DNA of 64,000 bases from Aequorivita vladivostokensis (GCF_000952855.1 NZ_JSVU01000007.1:62001-126000); one strand, 5' to 3'. Shown: positions 16,136 through 24,108, numbered from the stretch's first letter. Made by a program: numbers and translations. Notes: a model not told the origin generated them from the sequence alone.

Positions 16136-18088
16136 TCAATCCCACTTCATTTTCTGTAACCGTACCGCGTTTAAGATTGCTAATAAAGCCACACCAACAT
16201 CGGCAAAAACTGCTTCCCACATTGTTGCTAAACCGCCTGCGCCTAAAATCAGTACAATAACCTTTACGCCAAAGGCCAAGCCTATGTTTTGCCAAACTAT
16301 TTTACGTGTCGAACGACCTATTTTAATTGCTCTCACAATTTTCGAAGGTTGGTCGGTCTGAATAATTACATCTGCGGTCTCAATCGCCACATCACTTCCT
16401 AAACCACCCATAGCAATTCCAACATCACTTGCTGCCAAAACTGGTGCATCGTTAATTCCATCGCCAATGAATGCAATTTTGTTTTTTGGATTTTTCTTTA
16501 GAATTTCAACTTCATTCAATTTGTCCTCGGGCAATAATCCGCCCTTGGCTTGCATGATATTTAATTCGGAAGCGACCTTTTGGGTTATGGAATCCTTATC
16601 GCCCGAAAGCATCATAATGTTTTCAATTCCTACTTTTTGTAAATTGATTATTGTTACCTTTGCATCGTCTTTCAATTCATCTGCAATTACTACATAGCCT
16701 GCAAACTTATTATCTATGGCTACCATAACAATCGATTCTACAATATTTTCCGTTTCCGATAAAACTTCAATATTGTTGGCTGTCATCAACGCTTTATTTC
16801 CAACCAAAACAATCTTATTATTTACACTTCCTTTCAAGCCTTTACCGGCAATTTCTGAAACTTCCGTAGCGTAGTAATCGGAACCTTCTGCTTTGTATTC
16901 TAAAATAGCTTTTGCGATTGGGTGTGTTGATTGTTCCTCCATCGCCATTAGATATTTCATAAATTCGGTTTCATTCCAACCGATAGCCTTAACTTCTTTA
17001 ATTTTGAAAACACCTTTGGTAATAGTGCCGGTTTTGTCCATTACCAACATATTTATTTTGGTCATCCCATCGAGAAAAGAAGCTCCTTTAAATAGAATTC
17101 CATTCTTGGAAGCAGCTCCTAATCCGCCAAAATACCCCAACGGAATAGAGATAACCAATGCACAAGGACACGATATAACCAAAAATATCAATGCCCGGTA
17201 CAACCAATCCCTAAAAACGTAATCGTCTACAAAAAAGTAAGGTAAAAAGGTAACTCCTATTGCCAAAAACACAACAATTGGAGTATAAATACGTGCCAAC
17301 TTTCTAATAAATAATTCAGTTTTTGATTTCCGGGCGGTTGCATTCTGTACCATATCAAGAATTCGGGCAATTGAACTATCCTTAAATTCTTTGGTTGTTT
17401 CAATTTCAATTACTCCACCCATATTGATACTTCCGGCAAAGACTTTTTCGCCTTTTGCAATAGTTTCTGGTTTGCTTTCGCCAGTTAAAGCCGCGGCGTT
17501 GAATGACCCTTTTTCCGATAGCAAAATACCGTCCAAAGGTATTTTTTCGCCAACACGAACTTGGACTTTTTCACCTATTTCAACCGTTTCAGGATTTACG
17601 GAAATATAGTCCCCATTCCGATACACCGAAGCTTCATTTGGTCTTACATCAAGTAAGGCTTTAATATTGGTCTTTGATCGGTTAACCGCTGCATTTTGGA
17701 ACAATTCTCCCACTGCATAAAATAACATGACTGCAACCCCCTCGGGATATTCGCCAATGATGAATGCACCAATTGTGGCTATTGACATTAGGAAAAACTC
17801 CGTAAAAACATCGCCTTTTTTAATGTTTTTCCAACCTTCCCTTAAAACAGGAAATCCAACAGGCAAATATGCAATTGTGTACCAAATAATGCGTAGCCAA
17901 TCCTTAAAAAAAACAGCATTAAAATAGTCTAATGCAATGCCAATAATCAACATCACAAAACTAATTATTGCTGGAATGTAGGCTTTGAAATTACTGGGTT
18001 GACCACTATGGTCGTGACCATCGTCGTGACTATGTGCTGCTTCTGAACTTGGTCTTAAATCTCTTAAGTTGAGTTTCTTTTTCTTCAT
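16136..18088 (-). CDS. P1B-type heavy-metal ATPase (Zn/Cd/Pb class)
   Basis: A 650-residue metal-pumping ATPase. It has no HMA domain; instead the N-terminus is His-rich (HSHDDGHDHSG, residues 19-29). The actuator loop has LTGESKPE (about 201-208), the transmembrane metal site is SCPC (306-309), the phosphorylated Asp is D351 in DKTGTITKG, the HP motif is at 389-390, and GDGINDAP lies near 553. A CPC motif with an HSH-rich start fits ZntA/CadA-like zinc or cadmium export better than copper. It stands alone, next to the hairpin-rich accessory region, with no linked regulator. Its 3' end faces the helicase gene. Confidence 0.92.
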   Translation of the reverse strand: MKKKKLNLRDLRPSSEAAHSHDDGHDHSGQPSNFKAYIPAIISFVMLIIGIALDYFNAVFFKDWLRIIWYTIAYLPVGFPVLREGWKNIKKGDVFTEFFLMSIATIGAFIIGEYPEGVAVMLFYAVGELFQNAAVNRSKTNIKALLDVRPNEASVYRNGDYISVNPETVEIGEKVQVRVGEKIPLDGILLSEKGSFNAAALTGESKPETIAKGEKVFAGSINMGGVIEIETTKEFKDSSIARILDMVQNATARKSKTELFIRKLARIYTPIVVFLAIGVTFLPYFFVDDYVFRDWLYRALIFLVISCPCALVISIPLGYFGGLGAASKNGILFKGASFLDGMTKINMLVMDKTGTITKGVFKIKEVKAIGWNETEFMKYLMAMEEQSTHPIAKAILEYKAEGSDYYATEVSEIAGKGLKGSVNNKIVLVGNKALMTANNIEVLSETENIVESIVMVAIDNKFAGYVVIADELKDDAKVTIINLQKVGIENIMMLSGDKDSITQKVASELNIMQAKGGLLPEDKLNEVEILKKNPKNKIAFIGDGINDAPVLAASDVGIAMGGLGSDVAIETADVIIQTDQPSKIVRAIKIGRSTRKIVWQNIGLAFGVKVIVLILGAGGLATMWEAVFADVGVALLAILNAVRLQKMKWD

Positions 18089-18185
18089 TTATAATTTAAG
18101 TTTGCTAATGAAATTTGGAAAGAAGCAGTTCCTTTATTTTTTAAACGCAAATCTTTTGCATTTTTTTCGATGTAATTTTCTAAAA

Positions 18186-18349
18186 GCCTACCGCAGGACT
18201 ACGACTTCCTAAATATAAAATAAAAAAGTAGTCGTAAATTAAAAGATTTGGCGACCCTGCCTACCGGAGGCACAACAGGCAGGCTCGCCAATATGCCAAA
18301 ACATTGGGTTTGGCACTTGCTTGCTCTATTTTATTATACCTTGTTAGGC
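18186..18349 (+). repeat. attC-like hairpin S1 (left arm degenerate)
   Basis: The right arm GCTCTATTTTATTATAC is followed by CTTGTTAGGC, whose GTTAGGC matches the integron core rule GTTRRRY exactly. The inner part has ATTTGGCGA, also found inside site S8 (25921-25930), but here it is split by a CCTGCCT palindrome. The left arm may begin at GCCTACC (18186) but pairs poorly. The right core overlaps the stop of the HigA remnant. Confidence 0.45.
18256..18287. repeat. CCTGCCT palindrome nested in site S1
   Basis: CCTGCCTACCGG and ACAGGCAGG form a stem flanked by GGCGA and TCGCC, so it opens the GGCGAC segment of the host hairpin. A sister copy is at 4554-4583, again inside another hairpin. Confidence 0.5.
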
Positions 18350-18466
18350 AACGTTTTTATCCACGTGTTGCTTTATTTCGCTCAGTTCTTTTTCTTCTTC
18401 GATATCAAAATCATTTTGAAGACCGAGCCAGAATTTTGCAGAATTCCCAAAATATTTGCTTAATCG
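18344..18466 (-). pseudogene. HigA-type antitoxin, C-terminal remnant
   Basis: A 40-codon frame without a start reads RLSKYFGNSAKFWLGLQ, then DFDIEEEKELSEIKQ, ending KNVA. This matches the C-terminal half of HigA antitoxins, whose helix-turn-helix is followed by LR-LSKYFG-S--FWL-LQ. Just upstream, TLDV occurs in another frame, consistent with a small deletion. The rest of the helix-turn-helix and any HigB toxin are gone. The stop codon overlaps the GTTAGGC core of hairpin S1. Toxin-antitoxin genes are frequent in chromosomal integron arrays, which supports that reading of the region. The family call rests on this short but characteristic stretch. Confidence 0.6.
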
Positions 18467-18521
18467 CTAACGTCAAGGGTAAGCATATTTTTGAATGTTT
18501 GCAGAATTTTTTTCAAATGTT

Positions 18522-18651
18522 GCCTAACGTTTGGTATAAACGCAGTAGCGGGATTTACGTATTAAACTTCGGTTTATAACTGACATTAAATTTATAAAAT
18601 TACTATTGGATTAAGCACTAATCCGCTATTGTGTTGATACTCGTGTTGTGA
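18522..18651 (+). repeat. attC-like hairpin S2
   Basis: Left edge GCCTAACG (a full match to RYYYAAC), left arm GTATAAACGCAGTAGCGG, right arm AATCCGCTATTGTGTTGATAC and right edge GTTGTGA. The arms pair over about 20 bases with a few bulges. It ends four bases before the stop of the exported protein at 18656. Confidence 0.6.
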
Positions 18652-18655
18652 CCAG

Positions 18656-19570
18656 TTATTCATTCTCCACTATTATTGAACCGACATATTCAAATGGAAT
18701 TTTTAAGATAATTTCAGATTCTTCTCGCCATTTTTTTTCGTTCATTCCTGAGATACTTTGTTTTATCTCGGATTCTTTAATCCAACCAGTATTTTTGTCA
18801 ATCTTGAAAGTCGAAGTCATATTTCCGATAGAGTTAAATCTTAATAATTCACCTTTTATTTTTATAAATGAGTTATTGTCATCTGAGATTGTTTTCGATT
18901 GGCTATTAATGATAGCAAAGTCTTTGTTTAGTTCCTTTAATACAAATTCATTTTCCATTGTTACGCCAGATACAGTTTCAAGTCTTATTTTATTTTTCCA
19001 CCTATCTCCTTCTTTAACAGGTGATTTTGGATAGATTGCTGTTAGCATTTCCATTGATCCTTTCATTGCTTTTTCTCCGAAAGATTGTTTTAACATATAT
19101 ATCATTCTTGCTTTTTCAAGCTTAGGTATATCAGGATTGAAACTAAATAGGTTATCAAAGATTTTCTCCATTTTGACTTCTTTAACGATTCCATATTTCA
19201 TAATAGAAATATAAAAGGGTGATTTCGTCAATTCGTTTAGAAGCAAACTAAGAATATCTGTAGAATCAACTTTTTGAGAGTTCGCTGAGATTTCATTTCC
19301 GTTAGTATTCACTTTCAAATACATTGTCAGAAATCTTACTTCTAAATGATAAACGGAATCTATTTTTTCTTTTACCAAGAAACTCATTTTACCCCCATAA
19401 GATATATCCGAAATAAATGATTCCCCGTGGAGTTCCTGAGTCATAGTAACCTGGGATTCAGTATCGTGATAATATGATTCTCCTACGGTTAAATTTAACT
19501 CTAAAACCTGTGAGAAGGAAAAGCTTATTGTAAATAGTAAAAAAGCTAATAAAAGTATAAGTTTCTTCAA
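18656..19570 (-). CDS. Exported protein of unknown function (DUF6263-like)
   Basis: A 304-residue protein if started at the TTG at 19570, which gives MKKLILLLAFLLFTISFSFS, a clean signal peptide; an ATG at 19606 would extend it into hairpin S3. The mature part has GESYYHDTESQVTMTQ near the start and YPKSPVKEGDRWKNKI in the middle, a layout I associate with DUF6263-type Bacteroidota proteins; this match is tentative. It sits alone between hairpins S2 (after its stop) and S3 (before its start), as a cassette would. AT-richer than the core genes around the region. Confidence 0.65.
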   Translation of the reverse strand: MKKLILLLAFLLFTISFSFSQVLELNLTVGESYYHDTESQVTMTQELHGESFISDISYGGKMSFLVKEKIDSVYHLEVRFLTMYLKVNTNGNEISANSQKVDSTDILSLLLNELTKSPFYISIMKYGIVKEVKMEKIFDNLFSFNPDIPKLEKARMIYMLKQSFGEKAMKGSMEMLTAIYPKSPVKEGDRWKNKIRLETVSGVTMENEFVLKELNKDFAIINSQSKTISDDNNSFIKIKGELLRFNSIGNMTSTFKIDKNTGWIKESEIKQSISGMNEKKWREESEIILKIPFEYVGSIIVENE

Positions 19571-19589
19571 ATGTATATTCTTTAATTGG

Positions 19590-19663
19590 CCATAACGGTC
19601 TCGCATAACCTTCAGTTACGGGTTAATATACGCAGACTTTTCGGTTTGGCACAGACGTTAGCA
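19590..19663 (+). repeat. attC-like hairpin S3
   Basis: Left edge CCATAACGGTCTCGCATAACC pairs with the right part GGTTTGGCACAGACGTTAGC. Edges are CATAACG and GTTAGCA. The arms match over about 17 bases with bulges. It lies 20 bases upstream of the start of the exported protein on the minus strand. Confidence 0.5.
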
Positions 19664-19712
19664 ATTCCGAATGGATTCGGACGTAGTCGAATCCGCCGTA
19701 ATTGCGGTTAGC
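19657..19712 (+). repeat. Short hairpin S4 between two GTTAGC cores
   Basis: GTTAGCAATTCCGAATGGAT and ATCCGCCGTAATTGCGG form an imperfect stem; both edges carry GTTAGC. It shares its left core with S3 and its right core with the left arm of S5. Confidence 0.45.
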
Positions 19713-19730
19713 ATCTATGAAAAAGCAGCG
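19703..19730 (+). repeat. Left arm of attC-like hairpin S5, split by IS110
   Basis: GCATCTATGAAAAAGCAGCG pairs with GCTTTTCATAGGATAC at 21124-21139. The two arms are separated by the IS110-family element, so the element lies in the loop of the hairpin. Confidence 0.5.
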
Positions 19731-19767
19731 AGTCTCGTATCTTTAAAGTTCACCAAAACAATAAGAT

Positions 19768-20817
19768 ATGAAATTAGAACCCACTGCCCAACCAAAGTTA
19801 TACATTGGCATCGACATTCACAAGCGTAGCTGGAAAGTTCATTGCGCCACCGATCTGTTTGGTGGCAAGTCATTCGCTATGCCCCCAAAGCCTGAAGTAT
19901 TATACGAGTATGTAGCCAAACATTTTCCCGACCATCAGGTTACTACAGCTTATGAAGCAGGTTGTTGCGGCTATTACGCCCACCGTAGTTTTGAGGCATA
20001 CGGCTGGCATTCCCTAGTAGTGAACCCTGCCGACATCCACCGCAAGGGAAAAGAACGTTTTACCAAGACCGATAAAATAGATGCCCAATTGATAAGTAGA
20101 GAGCTTAAGGATGGCAGACTTGAGAGTATTCACGTTCCCCATGTGGAGCGGGAGCAATTGCGCAGTCTTTTCAGAAGAAGGAACGATCTGGTTAAGGATT
20201 ACAGGCGTATCAAGAGCCTTATAAAAATGCAGTTGCTGTATTTTGGCATTGCTATTCCCGAGGAGTTTGACAATGACCATTGGAGCCACAAGTTCCGCGG
20301 TTGGGTGGACGAAGTAGTCTTTGCATATCCATCGGCGCGCGAGACGCTGGACAGCAGGATGCGGAGCTTCAGGTTCATAGACCAGGAGCTGCGCGATGTC
20401 TCCACAAAGATGCGCGCCTATTGCCGCAAGCATTACAAGAAGGATTATTATTTATTGAAAAGTATTCCGGGAATAGGCGGGATTGTGGCCTGCGGCATTA
20501 TCTGCGAGCTTGGCGATCTGCGACGCTTTAACAGCATAAAACATCTTGCGGGCTATGTTGGGCTGGCTCCGGGCATCCACCAGAGTGGCGACAACCAAAA
20601 GAGCACGGGCATTACAATGCGCGCCCATAGATTGATGCGAAGTTATTTTATAGAAGCGTCCTGGCAGGCCATCAGGACAGACCCCATAATGCAGGCCTAT
20701 TACCGCAGGCATTTGGGCAAGAACGTCAAATCAATAATAATCAAGGTGGCCCGTAAATTATTGAACAGGACCTTGGCTGTCATAAAAACAGAAACTCCTT
20801 ATGCGATAGGGCATTGA
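19768..20817 (+). CDS. IS110-family transposase (DEDD)
   Basis: A 349-residue transposase. The RuvC-like DEDD domain shows D16 (YIGIDIHKRSWKV), E63 (TAYEAGCCGYYAHR), D102 and D105 (KTDKIDAQLISREL). The C-terminal Tnp_20 domain covers about 225-320: LLKSIPGIGGIVACGI, LAGYVGLAPGIHQSGDNQK with a candidate catalytic Ser273, and TMRAHRLMRSYFIEASWQAI. Length and both domains look intact, so it may be active. Members use a structured RNA from the element's own non-coding end to choose donor and target. The gene is more GC-rich than its surroundings, a sign of recent arrival. Confidence 0.93.
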   Translation: MKLEPTAQPKLYIGIDIHKRSWKVHCATDLFGGKSFAMPPKPEVLYEYVAKHFPDHQVTTAYEAGCCGYYAHRSFEAYGWHSLVVNPADIHRKGKERFTKTDKIDAQLISRELKDGRLESIHVPHVEREQLRSLFRRRNDLVKDYRRIKSLIKMQLLYFGIAIPEEFDNDHWSHKFRGWVDEVVFAYPSARETLDSRMRSFRFIDQELRDVSTKMRAYCRKHYKKDYYLLKSIPGIGGIVACGIICELGDLRRFNSIKHLAGYVGLAPGIHQSGDNQKSTGITMRAHRLMRSYFIEASWQAIRTDPIMQAYYRRHLGKNVKSIIIKVARKLLNRTLAVIKTETPYAIGH

Positions 20818-21123
20818 ATAATAATATAAACAGATAACAAAGCTCACAAAGAAGTATTAAAAGCCTATATCACAAAACAATGTAGGTGGCTGGATTAAAT
20901 TTAGACCACATCTTTTTAGCAAGTGACCAGGTTTATTATAACTTATAATCATACAGATGCCGGTGACCGCGCTTGGACGATGGATCACATATAGGATGCG
21001 GAGCAAGTTATATGGTATTGAAATATTGATAATCCTATCGGAATTATCAACATTCCAACACCCCAAAATCATCATTATGAGATAATTAAAATAAAAATAT
21101 TATTTTTGAAGAACGGGATTAGT
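20818..21123 (+). ncRNA. Candidate guide (bridge/seek) RNA region of the IS110 element
   Basis: This non-coding 3' end holds a GC-richer stretch (20955-21005: GCCGGTGACCGCGC, GGATGCGGAGC) within AT-rich flanks. A hairpin TTGATAAT/ATTATCAA lies at 21026-21050. ATAGGAT at 20992-20998 also occurs in the right flank of the insertion (21132-21138). IS110/IS1111 elements encode their guide RNA in such regions. No covariance or loop assignment was possible here. Confidence 0.35.
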
Positions 21124-21149
21124 GCTTTTCATAGGATACAGTGTTGGCA
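21121..21149 (+). repeat. Right arm of attC-like hairpin S5
   Basis: GCTTTTCATAGGATACAG runs into the core GTTGGCA at 21143-21149. It pairs with 19711-19726 across the IS110 element. Confidence 0.5.
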
Positions 21150-21190
21150 AACGTTATTTCTTCACAAGCTTGTATTAATTGTTTCTGTTA

Positions 21191-21769
21191 TTACTTATTC
21201 ATCTGTCCTAATTTTTCAACTTTATTCAACCATTTTGCTCTAAATTCTTCTGTAGAAAGACGTATAGGTCCAATGGCTGTAATTCGCACTTTTTTTATGC
21301 CAATATAATGTAATGTTCCTTTTTTCATCGCATTGTGGCTAGGACTTCTGTAAACCAATTTGTAAAACCAAGCTGGTTGATCCATTGTGCAAATTATTCT
21401 GGCAGATTTACCTGTTAGGCATTTATCAGAAAACAATGAATTTTCTCTTTTTTTAAATGCAAATCCTGGAAGTAAAATCCGGTCTAAAAAACCTTTCATT
21501 ATTGCTGGTACAGAGCTCCACCAAACAGGATAAACCCAAACTATATGGTCTGCCCATTTTATTTTATCCTGTGCATCTAGTAAATCGGGTTCTAATTCGG
21601 TTCGTTTTCTGTAGCCAAATTCTAGGTTTGGGTTGAAGGTTAATTCTCGGATATTAATTTCTTTTATTTCAGCATTTGATTTTTCAGCACCTTTTTTATA
21701 GGCTTCTGAAAGTCCAAAACTAAAGCTTTCCTTGTCAGGATGCCCATTTATAATGAGTATTTTCTTCAT
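21191..21769 (-). CDS. NAD(P)H-dependent flavin oxidoreductase (flavodoxin-like, KefF/MdaB type)
   Basis: A 192-residue protein with the flavodoxin-like fold of NQO/KefF-type reductases: MKKILIINGHPDKESFS (FMN phosphate loop), IKWADHIVWVYPVWWSSVPA and MKGFLDRILLPGFAF, then an active-site Tyr in RSPSHNAMKKGTLHYIG. Such enzymes pass two electrons from NAD(P)H to quinones or other electrophiles through FMN. It is the last gene of a minus-strand trio with a small membrane protein (5 bp upstream) and a Crp-type regulator. The trio is flanked by hairpins S5 and S6, as one cassette. Substrate not determined. Confidence 0.87.
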   Translation of the reverse strand: MKKILIINGHPDKESFSFGLSEAYKKGAEKSNAEIKEINIRELTFNPNLEFGYRKRTELEPDLLDAQDKIKWADHIVWVYPVWWSSVPAIMKGFLDRILLPGFAFKKRENSLFSDKCLTGKSARIICTMDQPAWFYKLVYRSPSHNAMKKGTLHYIGIKKVRITAIGPIRLSTEEFRAKWLNKVEKLGQMNK

Positions 21770-21774
21770 CTATT

Positions 21775-22098
21775 TTAGAAATATTTTTTGATTTTTGATT
21801 CAAATTGTGTTCCTGATAAATTTTCTATTTTGAAGAATTTATAGAGGATAAAAGTGGTAGGAACGGTTAAAAAGAAGCTGCAAATTGCAAAAGTGGCAAT
21901 GCTACAGAGCACAGCTAAGATTTGTGAACCAAGTTCTCCCATATAATTTTCTGTGATGAAAAAAAGATAGGTAGCTTCTGAATAGTCGTAAAAGCGAACG
22001 GTGGTTTCGTAGATTAACCAAGCAGGATAAAACCATTTTCTAATAGATACCCACCATTTTCCCCAAATTGATGTTAGTTGTGTATTTTGTTCTCCCAT
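21775..22098 (-). CDS. Small membrane protein of unknown function
   Basis: A 107-residue protein with an amphipathic start (SIWGKWWVSIRKWFYPAWLI) and at least two membrane helices, around TYLFFITENYM and the segment LAVLCSIATFAICSFFL. I recognise no family. It is five bases before the flavin reductase gene and about 55 bp after the Crp-type regulator, so it is probably co-transcribed with both. It may be a membrane partner of the reductase; that is inference from position only. Confidence 0.6.
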   Translation of the reverse strand: MGEQNTQLTSIWGKWWVSIRKWFYPAWLIYETTVRFYDYSEATYLFFITENYMGELGSQILAVLCSIATFAICSFFLTVPTTFILYKFFKIENLSGTQFESKIKKYF

Positions 22099-22154
22099 TT
22101 GTAATTATTTATTGCAAAGGTCAAACTAAAGGAAGCGGTATCATTTGATATAGA

Positions 22155-22736
22155 TCAAATTCGGTTTTTGGGGTTTCTTATTCTACTCAAAGTTTCAAGC
22201 GTAATGCCTAAATAAGAAGCAATATGAGTAAGCGGAATTCTGTTTGTTATGTCAGGATAAATGGCTAAAAGGTGTTTGTATCGTTCCTCGGCTTTATTGA
22301 ACTGAATGGTATACAATCTTTCGCACAAACCTAACATAGTTTCGGTTACTACTTTGCTTATAAAACGTTCAAAATCGTGATATTTATCAGTAAGTATATC
22401 AACAGTATCTTTTGAAAACTCAATTACTGTTGAATCTTCAATGAACTCAATATAATGAGGGCTCGGCTCTTTGCTGAAAAAACTCACTACTGAAGCCATA
22501 ATCTGATTTTCAAAAGTAAACCAGTCAGAAATGTCCTTTCCGTCTTTTAGATAATAGGCTCTAGAACAACCTTGCACAATTAGATATCCTTTTTTAGAAA
22601 ATTGTCCTTCACGAACCACAATTTCCCCTTTTTTAAACGTGCTAATTTTTGAATTGGCAATAAATTCCTCTTGGCATTCAATGGATATTGGTGAATAAGT
22701 TTCTCCAATTTCATTTAAGATTTTTTCAATATTCAT
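22155..22736 (-). CDS. Crp/Fnr-family transcriptional regulator
   Basis: A 193-residue regulator with an N-terminal cyclic-nucleotide-type beta-barrel (KISTFKKGEIVVREGQFSKK, YLIVQGCSRAYYLKDGKDIS) and a C-terminal winged helix-turn-helix ending ITNRIPLTHIASYLGITLET LSRIR. No Cys cluster for an iron-sulfur site, so not Fnr-like. This small Crp type is common in Bacteroidota, often next to the gene it controls; it probably controls the reductase/membrane pair downstream. The upstream 50 bp lead straight to hairpin S6, leaving little room for other control sites. Confidence 0.87.
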   Translation of the reverse strand: MNIEKILNEIGETYSPISIECQEEFIANSKISTFKKGEIVVREGQFSKKGYLIVQGCSRAYYLKDGKDISDWFTFENQIMASVVSFFSKEPSPHYIEFIEDSTVIEFSKDTVDILTDKYHDFERFISKVVTETMLGLCERLYTIQFNKAEERYKHLLAIYPDITNRIPLTHIASYLGITLETLSRIRNPKNRI

Positions 22737-22786
22737 TTTTTATGGACTACAATTCTTTGGTTTGGAACAGAGGTTCGTTTTAATGT

Positions 22787-22862
22787 TTGCCAACGGTTTG
22801 TGTATGAGCAGTAGCGGCTTTTGCGAGTTGGCTTTGCACGAGCTATTGCTTATACACCTTGT
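22787..22862 (+). repeat. attC-like hairpin S6, cut by IS1182-type element
   Basis: Edge TGCCAACG, left arm GTGTATGAGCAGTAGC, right arm GCTATTGCTTATACAC (14 of 16 bases pair), then CTTGT. The insertion element begins right after CTTGT, where the GTTR core should follow. Confidence 0.65.
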
Positions 22863-23679
22863 GCCTGTTGCACAACCACCTCTTCAAATATAGCAAAAGG
22901 CTTGTATAAAATTGAGAAGTTTATTAATTTCATGCCTATGCAAGGCAAGAAAAACTATCAGGAAAAACTCTTCACAAGCTTTAAGCTAAGTGACAGGGTT
23001 TCAAAAGAAAATTTTTACCGACGGCTAAAAGAAGTTCTAGACCTGGACTTTCTTTACCCGCTCACCAATAAGTTCTATGGACAAAGTGGGCAAAAAAGCA
23101 TAGACCCCGTGGTCTTTTTAGGGAAAGAAAGTAACCTTCCGCAAGCAGAAACTTGAAAAAGGCACATTAAAGGATAATTATTTTACAAAACGAAGTGATT
23201 GCAAGGGATGTCCCATCAAAGAAAGCTGTATAGGTAAAAGCCACGAAAAGCGGATCAATATCACTGCTTACCGGGAAGAATATGAACGCAACATAGCGAG
23301 AATGAAAAGCCCCACTGGTCGGTATCTAAAAAGCAAACGGCAAAGCACCGTGGAGCCTGTCTTTGGAACCCTCAAGGAGTTTATGGGGCTTCGCAAGGTC
23401 AATACCATTGGCATTAAACAGGCCAACAAATGCATGCACCTCTCGGCGATGGCCTACAACCTCAAGAAATACCTCAAGTTTATCCAAAAACGCGCAAAGA
23501 GCGGGGCGGAAAGCCTTGTTTTATATTTTTTACCAAAAATAGTGCTTCAGAATGTAGCAAGGCATTTTTAAAAGCACCAAATTTGGTTCATTCTCAAGCC
23601 TGACCAAAAAAGCAAGGCCGCTTAAAACGGCTTATATTGGTTCAGGTTTAAAAAATTAAGGGGTTGTGCAACGGTTACC
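22863..23679 (+). mobile_element. IS1182-type element, copy 1, internally deleted
   Basis: Shares nearly identical ends with copy 2 (25993-27695), including GTTGCACAACC at the left and GGTTGTGCAAC at the right. An 884-bp internal stretch (26250-27133 of copy 2) is missing. Flanks are CTTGT at the left and GATGT at the right, so no clean 5-bp duplication; it may be a recombinant of two insertions. Confidence 0.85.
22932..23571 (+). pseudogene. Deleted IS1182-type transposase
   Basis: The N-terminal piece (MPMQGKKNYQEKLFTSFKL to QKSIDPVVFL) is joined at 23119/23120 to the C-terminal part. The 884-bp loss is not a multiple of three, so the frame closes at 23156. The C-terminal Cys cluster and STVEPVFGTLKEFMGL are still readable in another frame to 23571. 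The catalytic core is missing, so the copy could only move if the intact copy supplied transposase. Sequence identity with copy 2 is high, so the deletion is recent. Confidence 0.85.
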
Positions 23680-23946
23680 GATGTTGGCAGTAGTTATGAT
23701 TTAAGCCGAGATATTGCAAAAAAGCAGTTAGAATGTGAAGAAAATTGCATTAAACAAGTAATTAAACAATACACAGGTAAAGAACTCACTTTAGAAGATG
23801 CCCCAAAAGTACAGAGAGCTTTTCACATAAACGACAGTAGCAAATATATACTTGCTTATGATGGTGTTCAATTAGGTATGATTAGGTATATAAACGATGG
23901 TTGCAATTTTCGTGTAGAGTTTACGCCAAATGAATTTCAGTTTTAA
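23680..23946 (+). pseudogene. 5'-truncated small gene, unknown
   Basis: An open frame of 88 codons without a start codon begins at the right end of the deleted IS1182 copy: DVGSSYDLSRDIAKKQLEC, then QYTGKELTLEDAPKVQRAF and ends FRVEFTPNEFQF. The composition looks like a real small soluble protein. The start was probably removed when the insertion or a later rearrangement occurred. It is followed five bases later by hairpin S7, as a cassette gene would be. No family recognised. Confidence 0.5.
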
Positions 23947-23950
23947 TTAC

Positions 23951-24017
23951 TACCAACGTTTAGTATATGAAGCGTAGCGCCCGAATGGGGGCTATGATTT
24001 CATATACAGTGTTATGA
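23951..24017 (+). repeat. attC-like hairpin S7 (complete, 67 bp)
   Basis: Edge TACCAACG, left arm GTATATGAAGCGTAGCGCCC, right arm GGGGGCTATGATTTCATATAC, core GTTATGA. The two arms pair through GTATATGAA and GTAGC. This is the shortest and cleanest of the sites, placed directly after the stop of the truncated gene. Confidence 0.65.
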
Positions 24018-24100
24018 GCTTTTTTACATTCTTCATTGTCACTGGAAAATTGTCCATGCTTAAGTCTCTTATCTCCATTCCAAGGCCCCTTATTTAGTTC

Positions 24101-24108
24101 TACATTTG
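24101..24108 (+). promoter_or_regulatory. -7 element TACATTTG of the ABM-domain gene
   Basis: TACATTTG matches TAnnTTTG and lies 23 bases before the ATG at 24132. No clear -33 TTG. It means this unit carries its own promoter. Confidence 0.5.

Larger units (their letters stand above)
19728..21123 (+). mobile_element. IS110-family insertion sequence inside hairpin S5
   Basis: Boundaries are inferred from where the two arms of hairpin S5 stop pairing, so each end may be off by about 15 bases. The element has about 40 bases before its transposase gene and about 300 after it. The long 3' non-coding part is the layout of the IS1111 subgroup, whose known members include ones that target integron attC sites. 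No terminal inverted repeats are obvious, as expected for IS110. Confidence 0.6.

Noticed and set aside
15934-16260. Plus-strand open frame of 108 codons after the helicase gene
   Set aside because: Cys/Trp-rich with no domain, no promoter or ribosome site, and its second half overlaps the P-type ATPase on the other strand.
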